DNA from: Mytilisepta virgata
Lineage: Eukaryota > Mollusca > Bivalvia > Mytilida > Mytilidae
Length of the DNA: 64,000 bases
Direction: 5' to 3'
Assembly: GCA_028015205.1 (NCBI GenBank)
Contig: CM051520.1
Location: 8,714,501 to 8,778,500 of the forward strand
The position numbers were made by a program, and so were the translations under genes. The notes below the pieces were generated by a model. The model was not told the DNA's origin, ran no database searches, and worked only from the letters and a program-made list of their open reading frames with translations. This document shows, one piece after another, positions 24,791 to 35,485 of the stretch (its first letter is position 1; the number at the start of each line of letters is the position of its first letter).

Positions 24791-27415
24791 CTAAAATAAA
24801 AGATAAATCTCACATGCAGTCCATGCCAAACTGAAAATATACTGAAGACAATGTCCACAGAAAATCTTTATCATAGACATGTTTCACCTTATTTAGGTGT
24901 ACAACCAACATAAAGAATACAATATATACAACTATAATGGGTGTTCATCATACATTTATGAAATTATCCAGTATAAATTTGTACATCAGGTTCGAGATTC
25001 GTTATATGAAATTCAGAATTTAGTATGAAAAAACCTATCTTTTTGCATTGAGAATTTCGGCTCCAAATCAGCTGTAGAAAAAGAGCTGATTCTTCAACAT
25101 AAACTTTTAACCAACTTATTGTTTTATTTTTTTCTATCAAAATACCTCACAGAATTGGTAAAATTCATTTTAGAGACTGTCAAAATGTACACAAACACAT
25201 CAGTATCCAGCTGGAATTAAGGGCAAAGGGACATTTAGTGATCTAAAAAGGGCAAACAAGATCAAGTCAAGTTTAATTTAAGAAATATTAATTATTCACT
25301 CACAAATGTATCTAATGCACTTGTAAGAGTTCTATTAGTTTTTCTGCACTCTATAATTAATTTTCAAATTAATTCAATATTGTTTATGTGTATTAAAAAA
25401 GTGATTTGTTATTTTATATTATACTCAGTGCATAGGGCAGAGGCAGTGTTTTCCCTAGAAATTTTGGATGGCATCACATTAAATGTAAATACTTTCCTTA
25501 GATACCGCTTCTGACAGTGTCACAGAAATGTCCGAGTACAACTGCCTTGTATGCTTATACATTGTACAATGCATGTGTATGATATATTATATTTACATCA
25601 TCATATATTAAATACAATAATTTGATCTAGCTTTTCTTTTTTTATCATATAAAAATAAAGATATCTATAGACCATCATTTTTTAAAATGTAAATGCCTGC
25701 CCAATCTAACAATAATAACGGTACTAGTAAATCAAAGTAATGAAAAGCACCACTTGAAAGATTGCAACTGTAGTTGTGTATAATTTCAAATGGAATTTTA
25801 TCACAGATTTTTTATGTGCTACATTGTATGTGAGATAAATTACAATGAATGTATTCCTTTTTTCCTGAAATATTGAGTATTTTGTTATTCAAAATCTATG
25901 TACATTCCAGATACGAAGTGAATTTTCAATCAGCATGATAAGATTTCAATGTGTTTTAGTTATAAATTTTACTAAAATATTTATTATTGGATCGTAATTT
26001 TACTTGACATGACTTAAAAAATTTAGATTCACATGCATGTCTGAGTTAACAGATAATTCTAAGGTTTTTTTTCGAATAATGGGTCCATTAAAGAAATAAT
26101 CGTCACATTAGTAAATGCAAATTTAAACATTTAAAATTTTGACAACAAATTCATTTAAAAGTAATGTTCCCAAGAACAGATGATAACTCGCTACCCTATT
26201 ATACATGAATGGAATCGAAGGTAAACAATCAAAATGACTGTATTTTCAAAACATGGATGGAAATGTGTCAAAAATGTTAGTTTTAATGTGTTTGGGACCA
26301 GGCCTCAGCCCACTTCAGGATGACAGGGAGAAATGACTTATCTCTAAACTAACAAGGAGAAGTGGAGGGAGACAGGAATAAGTCATTACATGAAGTTCCA
26401 AAGCACCAATCCGCAATGATTATTTTTTTATTTGAAGAGCTAGTCTTATTCTAATGTTTTTTTTTAAGAAATTAAAATTCATTCTCTGATTAACTATGTT
26501 AAGGCAAATTTAACTTGCATGCCTTCTAATATAAGCCAGTCTACAAAATGTGAACAACAGACTCAACATTAAAAAGTTCATAAACTCATTATTTCATTCA
26601 CAGTATCTTTCTCATTGTTTTTAAATTATTGTTATTCCGGTAGGACTTACAGTGGTAAGAGTTGTCACGGGCCAAGTAAATTTTTCCATATTTTTCTTAT
26701 TGGATTATTCCCCTTTGATTACCGACTAAAAAAAATGGCAGTATGGATTTTTTTTTCACTACACGAATCAGAGTTTCCTTAAAATAACGGCTGTCATATA
26801 CGCGATTTCGACCATTGAAATGGATCAGGCGAGTAATTAAATTTATAGTCAACTCAAACTTTGCTTTTGACGAGAGTTGGGGCTAAGTGAAAAACTACAA
26901 GGTGATTTCTTTGCCCGAATCACCCTCCAGGTTGAGCCAACTGGGACAATACAAGTATGGTATACATAGAGAAAAGATTAAACATTCATTCTTGCTTTTC
27001 AAATATCAACTCCAAAAAATACAACTTCCAAGTTTATCTAGATAAACGATTATGTAAATCACACACTTGGCAGTTTTTCTACACCTTGCCAGTGTGCATG
27101 TATGGGGATTCCTGGAGTTATTTTTGGGTTCCGGAAATAACTTTATATGCATTCTACTATATATTAATTTCTTGATCTATTTCACTGTCAATATTTTGAA
27201 ATTGTGATACACTTAACTATCAATGGAAATTTAAGCAGAGGTTTGGCAAATTGATTTTTTGTAATAAACAATTCAAATGAGTAACTTTAATGCATACAGC
27301 ACGTTTCTCAGACTGGAATGTAAACATACAAAATGGCTAAAAGGCTCAATCCTAAAAGAATAAATATTGTTTAACACTTATAAAAGCAACATAATACTTT
27401 TTATTAATCGATAAT
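24791..27415 (-). other. Part of intron 1 of the TMEM132-like gene
   Basis: AT-rich intron sequence upstream of exon 2. No exon, tandem array or inverted-repeat element was recognised in this part. Confidence 0.6.
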
Positions 27416-28193
27416 CAGGGTTCTCACTAAGAATTTTTCATGATGAGTCCTGGGACTCATCCTTTTTCAGAATGGTGAGTCCCAGCTGATTTTGATGAGT
27501 CCCAGGACTCATCGCCACTTTTTAACGTACATTCCTGCATGATTTTGACCATGGTAGGCCTATTGTACTATTGTTAAAATTTAATTAAAAACATGTGCTG
27601 CCTTAAAATACTGACGAATATAAATTAAAGAAAAAAATGCAGTGATACTCCAAGATTGGAAGAAAATTTCTGTTACAGATATGAGCAAAAATCTTTGCAC
27701 CTTTTGACGCAACTTTATTATAAATTTATTACTGCCATTTTATTTTTTAATATTTATTGATCTTATTCTAAAATCTTAACTATTATTTTTCTCCAACATA
27801 ATCCTCCCATTGACCTTGTTTGAACACCTTAATAATCAATATTAACAAAATTTCCATTTGTGCATAGATAAGTCAAAATCTGCTAAATTAAATTTTAAAT
27901 GAGGTCTAGATATTGTTACCGGTCGGTAAAAAAAGCTATGGCCAATGAAAAATCAAGAGAATTCCGATTGCCGCCATTTTCCACCTTACTTTTTGTCGTT
28001 TCTCTCCCCTTCCCATTTGATCTCCAAGAAAACGAAAAAATGGCGGCTCGAGATTTTTTATGAAAATAGCGGTCTTCGGACGCAGCTGATTAGATCTACA
28101 TGCGTCCCAGGGACACATGGGTTTGAAGGATGACGCGTCCAGTCCAATTTTAGCGCGTCCAGGACGCATATACGCGCCTTAGCGAGAACCCTG
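27416..28193 (-). mobile_element. hAT-like non-autonomous element with 6-bp target duplication
   Basis: Terminal inverted repeats CAGGGTTCTCACTAAG and CTTAGCGAGAACCCTG (rc CAGGGTTCTCGCTAAG), with GATAAT at 27410-27415 and 28194-28199. Near the left end GATGAGTCC and GGACTCATC alternate several times and would fold into strong hairpins. Near the right end GGACGC/GCGTCC motifs do the same. No transposase frame. CAGGG termini and a 6-bp duplication fit hAT-type MITEs. A second, inverted copy lies at 57638-58543. Confidence 0.75.
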
Positions 28194-28567
28194 GATAATC
28201 TTTAAAATAAAACTATGAATGTAAAAGCCTCCTATATCTGTATATATGCACTCAGTGGAAATGTAACGGGAAACTTTATCTTCGTAGATTCGTTCTGATA
28301 AATTCATCTGCCATGCGTCATGTCTTCGAAATAATGTTCGGGACTTAATTTTATTTTCTTGGAAATTTCAGTAAATAACAAAGATTATGTTAGTTAAAAA
28401 TATAAGTTCAGATATTATCAACAAGAAAGTACTTGTAATTTAAAAAATGGTGTCATCCTTGGAACTACATTTTATGAACTAATGTCTAATGGTATCGAAG
28501 AGGCCACACTTCCGGTTTTGGAGACTGATGCCATTATTAGGAACGATTTGCAATCTTTCCAAAAAAC

Positions 28568-29340
28568 CTAAAGGGATATAAGCCGCTATCTTGGTTTGCA
28601 TACCCTTACCATGATTAAAAATCAATTAAAAATACTTCCATGTGACAATCTATTTCATATTTGCCCTCAATCTCCTCCAAAACAAATGATCTTCAAAATG
28701 CAACCATCATTTTACCAAGATGAGGCATTCGACTCTTTAACTTGACAAGCGAAGTCAAAAGTTTGCATATTTTGGGTCAAAAGCAACTTTACTGTAAATT
28801 AGTAAATGAGAATCAGCGTTTCTTCCCTTTGACAGGTAATAGTGAAGTAACGAGAAACGTTGCTTTCAACGCGAAATATAACAAGTTATCAAATTATCAA
28901 GTTTAATGTCGTATCTTGGTAAAATGATGATTGGATTTTGAAGATCATTCTTTTTGGAGGAGACTGAGGGCAGATATGAAACAAATCATCAAATGGAAGT
29001 ATTTTTAATTGATTTTAATCGTGATAGGGGAAAGCACTCCAAGATGGGATCAAATTTGCGACGCCCTATCGACACCGTTTGCAAGGATGGTATCGATAAA
29101 CGATGCTAGTCCGTCGACTGGGGACGAAAAATGGCTGTCCCATGTTAAGGGGAAGCATCACCCTTAGCACTCTTAAGACTCCACTGTAGATGTCGAAATA
29201 GAGTACGCTAAAACGCCTCTACAGGGGCCGCTCTCGCACCCGCAAAGTGAAGAGGGATTAGAATAAGTTGGCAAAACTTGTTTCCGAATCCACTATAAAT
29301 AAATAATTTTAAACTAAAATGCCGGCTTATATCCCTTTAG
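28568..29340. mobile_element. Foldback element with long inverted repeats
   Basis: Outer ends CTAAAGGGATATAAGCCG and its inverse are identical over 18 bp. Further in, the left arm (about 28605-28730) and right arm (about 28905-29030) are ~85% inverse copies (AATTAAAAATACTTCCAT, TCTCCTCCAAAA, GATCTTCAAAAT). In the right arm ~270 bp of GC-richer sequence (29035-29305) separates the terminus from this block. It has no ORF. Superfamily is unknown because no target duplication is obvious. It lies in intron 1. Confidence 0.65.
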
Positions 29341-29542
29341 AATTTAGTATAAGGACATGGATAGTACATCACATTGATAATAAATGCTCTTCATTGTTAT
29401 GGTAAATATTTATTAAAAGTACTCACGAAAGAGACAACAAAAAATAATAAAGAAAAACAAATAAATATCCATGACCAGTCATTTGCCTATGGAATGATCA
29501 GTAACAAATTTAACATTACTTATCCTCATTCCAGAGATATTA

Positions 29543-29565
29543 CCCCCCCCCCCCCCCCCCCCCCC
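29543..29565. repeat. 23-nt poly-C run in intron 1, close to exon 1
   Basis: On the transcribed strand of the TMEM132-like gene this is G23, starting 68 nt downstream of the exon 1 splice donor, so the pre-mRNA could form a G-quadruplex there. The run length may be affected by sequencing. Confidence 0.85.
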
Positions 29566-29632
29566 AAAGCCTTGTTTATAATTTTAGGGCACCTGTCGGC
29601 GATCAGTAACAGCAACACACTAAACAACTCAC

Positions 29633-29684
29633 CTATCAACACGGACCACGCTATCAAATAACTTGTATTTCTTTTCCAAGACAT
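29633..29684 (-). CDS. TMEM132-like protein, exon 1 (start and signal peptide)
   Basis: Coding part of 52 bp: MSWKRNTSYLIAWSVLI plus the first base of a Gly codon, then the donor ATAG/GTGAGT. Joined to the GG that opens exon 2 this gives ...WSVLI-G-LSYGVDV, in phase. The peptide has a short basic start and a hydrophobic run, as expected of a signal peptide for a type I membrane protein. The start context is AGAATGT with A at -3. No stop-free upstream extension is needed. The call rests on phase agreement, donor quality and position 5' of exon 2, since so short a peptide has no family signature. Confidence 0.6.
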
Positions 29685-29770
29685 TCTGGGATATTATTAA
29701 GACTCATTCCTACATATTTCCACTTATTACTAACGAGACCCTTTGATGAATCCGAGAAAATATCACAAAA

Positions 29771-29778
29771 TATTTATA
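29771..29778 (-). promoter_or_regulatory. Candidate TATA box of the TMEM132-like gene
   Basis: TATAAATA on the minus strand, 87 bp upstream of the start codon, which would place transcription start near 29745 with a short 5' UTR. Such motifs are frequent by chance in AT-rich DNA. Confidence 0.25.
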
Positions 29779-29784
29779 CACATC

Positions 29785-31090
29785 TGACAAACCTGTAGCA
29801 TCCACAACAGGCAATACACATAAAGTAGTTCGCTCACGCATTGATTGAGAGCTCACAATACGTCCTGGAACAAGTGTCACAAATTACGAACAAACCTAAT
29901 AATTGATGAATATGAAATAACTATCGAATAATCGAAGCGAAGATATCAGTTTTATTACACAGTTTAGTGTAAGAACTATTTCTTTCAATCGCCTCTATAT
30001 CATGCGGAGTAATATTTATGTTTATGTTTTAATCAAGTTTACGTGGCACGAAATTCAAATATAAATCAATATCATATAATTGGCTATATTGAAAGCCAAG
30101 AAGATTATGAAGTGCATAATTATATAGAAAATATCTAATTTAGCCATTAAGGTGCGTTCTAGTTTACTTTGGAAAGACTTGACAATTCGGTTCTCGTTCT
30201 ACCCTACATATTTTTGACGTCACATTTGAATCGTTTGCTGACCTGTGCGCAGAACTTTTCACAGAAAATACAGACATTCCACTGCAACGATTTCATCTGA
30301 TATCTCTTGTTTTGATTCGTCCCTGGATGCCTATAAATGGAATATGGTAATACAATTTACAGTTACAGTGACTAAACAAAACAAAAATTTACGAGTAAGA
30401 AGCTCTAAACAAAGCTAATTATCACTCGCCTCTAAATATTGGAAATTGAAAAAGCTACGTGTTAAAAAAAACGAAGGGAGGTTAAAACTGTTCATGAAAA
30501 AGATTTACACATTCTTAAGTAAAGTGGAAATCGGATATGGCGCTGTTACAATAAGATGGCGTGCTACTCAACGACGTCAAAATGGCGTCGAATTTATATG
30601 TATTGAAAAAGCACGTGAATACCACGCTGCCACGATAGAGTTTGAACTAGGTATAATTCATTAATTGCTATTATTGTCATTTTCAAGTTCCAGAGAAATC
30701 GTGAGCAAAATTCAATTGCTAATATTTCAGCACTACTTTACGTAAAAGTTTAAAATTTAACTGATGATAAAAATGTTGAAATACCCGAGTTGACAGTAGC
30801 GTCCGCCATTGCTAAAATTCATACAATTTCCTGTAGTTTTTGACATCACAAAGTAAAAGTATGACGTCACAATCAAAAAAGCAATTGTTCTACGACGTCA
30901 TTAGGTCAAGTGGAGCTGAAGTTCTACTGTCAATAGGTCTATTCTTTAAGTTAAGGAGTGTCTCTTGGGAACAGTTATCTGCCATTGTATATATTTTGAC
31001 ACTATTACTAATTTACAACTGGATTATACGGACATATAGTTCTTCTAATTCAGAAGAAGAATATGTAATTTGGACAAATACCTGGAATTT
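29785..31090. other. Upstream region of the TMEM132-like gene, two weak plus-strand frames
   Basis: Less repetitive than its surroundings. Two plus-strand frames are present: 30446-30664 (72 codons, basic, no domain) and 30861-31100 (79 codons from ATG, one predicted membrane helix LSAIVYILTLLLIYNWI, then an acidic tail). Neither has upstream signals or a known family. They could be exon parts of a divergent gene or chance. Confidence 0.2.
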
Positions 31091-31096
31091 GAAAGG

Positions 31097-31375
31097 TTGA
31101 CAGGTCGACAGTTGACAGTTTTCTGATATGTAAGATAGACAGGTCGAAAGTTTTCAGATATGTAAGGTTAACAGGGCTACAGTTGACAGTTTTCAGCTAT
31201 GTAAGGTTGACAGGTCGACAGTTGACAGTTTTCAGCTTTCAGATACGCAAGTTTGACAGGGCGACAGTTGATTTTCATTTTCATATATAAAGGTCAGGTC
31301 GATAGATGACAGTCGTCTGAGTTGACATTTTATTTTTCATATATTAAAGTCAGGTCGACAGTTGATAGTCTATAT
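31097..31375 (+). repeat. Minisatellite with GACAGGTCGACAGTTGACAG units
   Basis: About six irregular units of 40-60 bp built on GGTCGACAGTTGACAGTTTTC and ATATGTAAG. Units decay to the right. The same motif in opposite orientation forms the array at 39430-39910. Confidence 0.85.
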
Positions 31376-31429
31376 GTTTCAAATATTAATTTTTCGTTTT
31401 TTATTGATTTATCAAAATACAGATAGATA

Positions 31430-32280
31430 GATTTATTCATCAAATCAAGGGCCCACAAGGGGCATGTTTTACAATAGACAAGTACATAAACAAATTGATT
31501 ATTACTTGAAATTAGGAGTAACTATAAATTATAACATAAAAATATTCAGTACATCACATGTGTAAATTTAAGTTAATGTTCATTCAACTGCAAAAGGCAC
31601 CAAGGGACGATGCACAAGAACATAAAAGTTCTTGTGCCAAATGCAGAAAAATAAGCACCGTAAATCAAGAGTCTCAAAGTGTACCCAAATATCTGGAACT
31701 TGGATGATAATAATGAGTATCAAATTCATCATAGATTTGTTTAATCGGTAGTTAGCCATTTACATTTCATTTTTTTTAATGTATTCTGATAGACAAATTA
31801 AAACTTCCAAATTTTCAGTGGTCATTAACCATACAAGATTATCCTCATTTTCTAATGAAGCAAAATTTTTACAAGTCTTAATAATATTCAGAAAAGATTC
31901 TCCCTTTCTAAAATGAACTTACTTCAAACAAATAAAAATTGTTTCTCATCCTTAATTTCATTTGAGGTGCAGCTGAGACAGATTCTATCCTGTCGAAGAG
32001 TACCCCGGTATCTTGCAGATTCAATGCGCAATTTATGTGCTGATAGACGAAATCTGGTCAAAATTCTCCTCTGCTCAAAATTCCTCACCAGTAGCAAATA
32101 ATTTTCTAGGCCAATTTTTTTAAAAGTAACTATATGTTTCAAGCTTTCCAATTGAGTAACTGTAAAATTGTCATTTGACTTCCCATTCTTTGACATAATA
32201 GGGTCTAATGTGTTTTTTACTCATCCTTTTAGAAGTAAATTTTGAAGATTAGTTCTGTTAATTTAAAACCATGAATGCAT
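31430..32280 (-). pseudogene. LINE remnant, 3' end of ORF2 and 3' tail
   Basis: The minus frame 32196-31924 has RFRLSAHKLRIESARYRGT followed by DRICLSCTSNEIKDEKQF, the C-terminal Cys-rich block of LINE ORF2 seen also in the intact-looking LINE at 51.4-57.4 kb (YRLSNHCLRIE, RLCLYCNS). The 3' end reads GGGCCCTTGATTTGATGAATAAA followed by an ATCT repeat, matching the GGGCCCTATAATTTGG...AATAAA end of the other copy. Short simple-repeat tails are typical of CR1/L2-type LINEs. The frame has stops. It continues at 33828-34140 and 38531-39425. Confidence 0.75.
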
Positions 32281-32283
32281 TTA

Positions 32284-33824
32284 TAGTCCAGTCAGACTAA
32301 GTTTTAACCTCAAACTAATTGCAACAGAAAATGTTGTAGTTCTAATCTATAGCATAAAGCCCCAAATATACACAGAAAAAAGTCTCATAAACTCTTACTT
32401 GAGGAAAACTCAAAATCAGCATTTTTAATTTCCTATGGAAATTAACATTGGAAAGGGGAGATGCAGAAATGAGTCTTTTTTTGTCAGTTTTTGGTTGATT
32501 TTCTTAAAATTCATGTAAAATATGATACTTTGATGGGGTTATAAGTTCGTATTTGACTATATTATATAATCTTCTGCTCATGAAATGTACAAAACCGAAA
32601 TGGTATGGGTATTTTTATTTTTTTTTGGCGCATTTTTCATTACAGAAATTGCAAATTTGTGGCTTTGTGACCATTTTGAAAAAATAATGTGAAAATTTGG
32701 TATTGTTTATATCTGTAAATTATATTTGATCAGCATCTACCTTGTTTAAAGAAACTTTAAACCACAAAAAGAAGAATATATGCTTAATTATCAGGGCTTT
32801 CCATACAATTTGAAGTAGTAGGCTGAAATCTAAAAGTAGGCGGCTGTGACATGCGGCCGGCAAAGCTGGCCGCCGCGCCATACTACAAGCTTGGCACCTG
32901 AACGGCAGGGGGTCTGAGGGCCGCTTTCAATTTTTTTTTTGTGCAGGATTGTGTAACCTTCAATTCTTCATTATTTTCTTTCCCTTATGCTGATAATTTA
33001 TATGTTTTTTTATAATAATAACAAATATTATTGTTATAAAATTTAATTTTTAGCCTACTACTTAATTTTTTTTGTTGACCATCGGAACTTCTCTTTGATT
33101 ATCCTTGCAAAAATATAATGCTTTCCGATTAGAGATGACGTAAATTTACACTTTTTTATAGACGACCAATCAGTGACCGGAATTCACATGAACTATATTT
33201 AGCTAAAGGTAAACACAGGTTTTACATACTTGTTTATCGCGACAATACGATTCTCGACGCTTGTCTACATATTTTAAAGAGATTTTTTTTCTTTTTGAAT
33301 TTATTTTTTTTATCAGTGAAGTAGCTGGCACTTGTATCCACTGTAAACGGCGGATTTCCGCCGTCTACCGGCTACTTTGGAAAGCCCTGAATTATTTTTA
33401 TTAAATTTGAGATTCTTTACCTTGACAAGTTGAAAAATTTAATAAATGGTCAACTAATGAATTACTAAATCTACATTGTAGCTTGATAAAAGATATGAAA
33501 AAAACTTTAGAGTTGTTTGTTATACTCTAAAGACGGCTAAAACATCAAGAATCAATACATTCTGCTGAATAGAAGCGGTAAAGTTATAATTTTGTATCAA
33601 TTTTTATTGATATTTCTGTCTTTTTTGCAGAGTTATCTCCCATTTTCAATGCAAATGTCCATAGGAATTTTAAAATCGTGATTTTTTAATCTTCCTCCAG
33701 TTAGATTTTGTTGGAATTTTTTCTGTGTATACTTGGGGTATAATGCTAAAGATTAAAACTTTAAAATCTTCTTTTGCAATTACTTTAAGGTTAGGGTCAA
33801 ATTTATGCTAGATTTACTGGACTA
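32284..33824. mobile_element. 1.54-kb element with ~190-bp inverted repeats, TTA target duplication, inserted in the LINE
   Basis: The ends TAGTCCAGT and ACTGGACTA open inverted repeats of about 190 bp (shared blocks TATACACAGAAAAAA, AATTTCCTATGG/AATTCCTATGG, GGGAGAT). TTA flanks both sides (32281-32283, 33825-33827). LINE coding sequence is continuous across the insertion. Three-base TTA duplications are characteristic of PIF/Harbinger elements, but the termini do not prove this. A hAT-like element sits inside. Confidence 0.75.
32792..33389. mobile_element. hAT-like MITE with 6-bp target duplication, nested
   Basis: CAGGGCTTTCCA at the left and TGGAAAGCCCTG at the right, flanked by AATTAT (32786-32791 and 33390-33395). 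The first ~130 bp are GC-rich with palindromes (GCCGGCAAAGCTGGCC) and the rest AT-rich. The ends GTAGTAGG/ACCGGCTACTTT also pair. No coding capacity. Confidence 0.8.
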
Positions 33825-33827
33825 TTA

Positions 33828-34140
33828 CATATGGTTTGAATTGTACCATTTGGCCTCATAGAGATTTTTTGAACCTAAATATGCTTCTTTAAGCAATGAA
33901 AATGAAGTCCCCAAGTTTTCCATTCAATACCAATAATTTATTATTGATTTGACTACATCAAAATGTAAAGGAAATCTACCCAATTCTGATATTATTGCAA
34001 AGTTTGTTGTACGTTTATGCACACCTGAGACTACTATAACACAGTGATGTGTAATAGTAGTCTCAGTGCACACCAAATATAAATTTACAGAATCTAGTAT
34101 GAAGTTTTTCACAAGTTAGTTTTCCATATATTTTTCTGCA
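33828..34140 (-). pseudogene. LINE remnant, part of ORF2 after reverse transcriptase
   Basis: Minus frames give CEKLHTRFCKFIFGVH, then KRTTNFAIISELGRFPLHFD and NYWY-MENLGTSF, matching in order LNLKFCKYILGVS, TNVAVLSELGRYPLY and MYWHRLENSP of the LINE at 56.4-56.6 kb. A 42-bp palindrome has inserted inside the codons for GVH. It joins the fragments at 31430 and 38531 into one original LINE copy. Confidence 0.8.
34025..34066. mobile_element. 42-bp near-perfect palindrome with 7-bp target duplication
   Basis: Ends CTGAGACTACTAT and ATAGTAGTCTCAG are exact inverses over 13 bp, followed after one mismatch by ACACA/TGTGT. TGCACAC is repeated at 34018-34024 and 34067-34073. Removing the insert and one repeat restores the LINE reading frame (FGVHKRTTN). 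It is far shorter than normal MITEs. Confidence 0.8.
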
Positions 34141-35324
34141 GCGAAGATAAGCTTTAGCTTATCTAGCTGACGCTGTGCATAAGGTTGTTAGCACGCTGGC
34201 AATAAATTTGTACTGAGCCATCTAACCATTTTCCTGTTTGCGTATTGATACAATGTAGTGCAGTCTCCATTATCAGGGCCGAGTTCAACCTGAACCAGTC
34301 TCAGTTGTAGGCTTGTGCATTACCTAGGGACATTTTGATCTCTTTCTTTTTTAATAGATTTAATTACATAATTCTTGTACAATGCGACTCGTTATAAGCC
34401 TTTAATTTCGATGTTGATACAATCTAGAAAGTCCATCACCTAATCTATTAATACGACTCGATGCTATGTCACATCGGCCAGTTGAAAATTTAAACAAGTT
34501 CATTGTCATTATCGGTCGTCACATAACACATATGAATTCCCATGCTCAGGTGTGCTGTTGGAGTTATTGATTCCGTCATATTTTGATGAATATTTTTGCC
34601 TATGACCAAAAAATAAATAATTGTTTGTTTCCCCCAACCGGGCGGTATCAATTTATCAGGTTCGTACACATCTTTCTACACTATTTAGTGTTTTTCGGAG
34701 AGGGCTTATATAGGTTTAGCCAACTGACCAATCTTATTCATGATAACTTTTATGAATAAAATATTGTTTATATTAAATAATTATAAACAAATTCGTCTTT
34801 AAAACGGAGTCTGCAGGCGTTCATTTTAATTAGATCGCGGACAATTCATCGCGCATGCTCAGAAATATTAAGTACACAGTTCACGGAGAATGTCTAAATA
34901 TAAATTCTCATTATATGAAGGAAAAAAATATGCGAACTGTGCAGTACATTCCTATATTTTAGAAAGATACACTGTTTTATACGGAATGGAATAAAAGAAA
35001 CAATAATTAAGTTAAGGAGAGAGCACAAGGATTAATAAAACGCATGTAGTTTTATAATTATTAATTGACCCAATTTATTTTTGTTGATTCCATACAGGAT
35101 CCATCTAATTTTATACTCACGAAGATCGTTCGGCTATTTTCGACAATTAGTAGAGCATATAAAGTATCTTAACAGTGTTTGGTAGTAATATCGACAATCT
35201 GGCATATGCAAAAAGGATATGCCTTTTTTACCCTCTCTGCCGTGGTATTTGCCAAAAAATACTCTATCCGACTGGACGCTTGTAATGTCACGATCATCAA
35301 TGCGTTTTGTACGTTAACATTCGG

Positions 35325-35485
35325 TGTAATTAAACAGATATAGCATGTTCTTGAGGGGTATTTGCGAAAAATACCAGTCTTGAGAATGAATTTCCCTCGC
35401 CTTACGGCTTGTGAAATTTAACATTCTCTCGACTGGTATTTTTCGCAAATACCCCTCCTTAACATGATATATCTGTTCAGTAACG
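35325..35485. repeat. ~160-bp palindrome with 27-bp perfect arms
   Basis: 35353-35379 (GAGGGGTATTTGCG...) and 35431-35457 are exact inverse copies over 27 bp. Outside them ACAGATATAGCATGTT pairs with AACATGATATATCTGT, and inside GAGAATG pairs with CATTCTC. The centre is ~20 bp (CCCTCGCCTTACGGC). An open frame of 88 codons crosses it and is a by-product. The neighbourhood (35240-35280) has a diverged half-copy of the arm. Confidence 0.85.
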
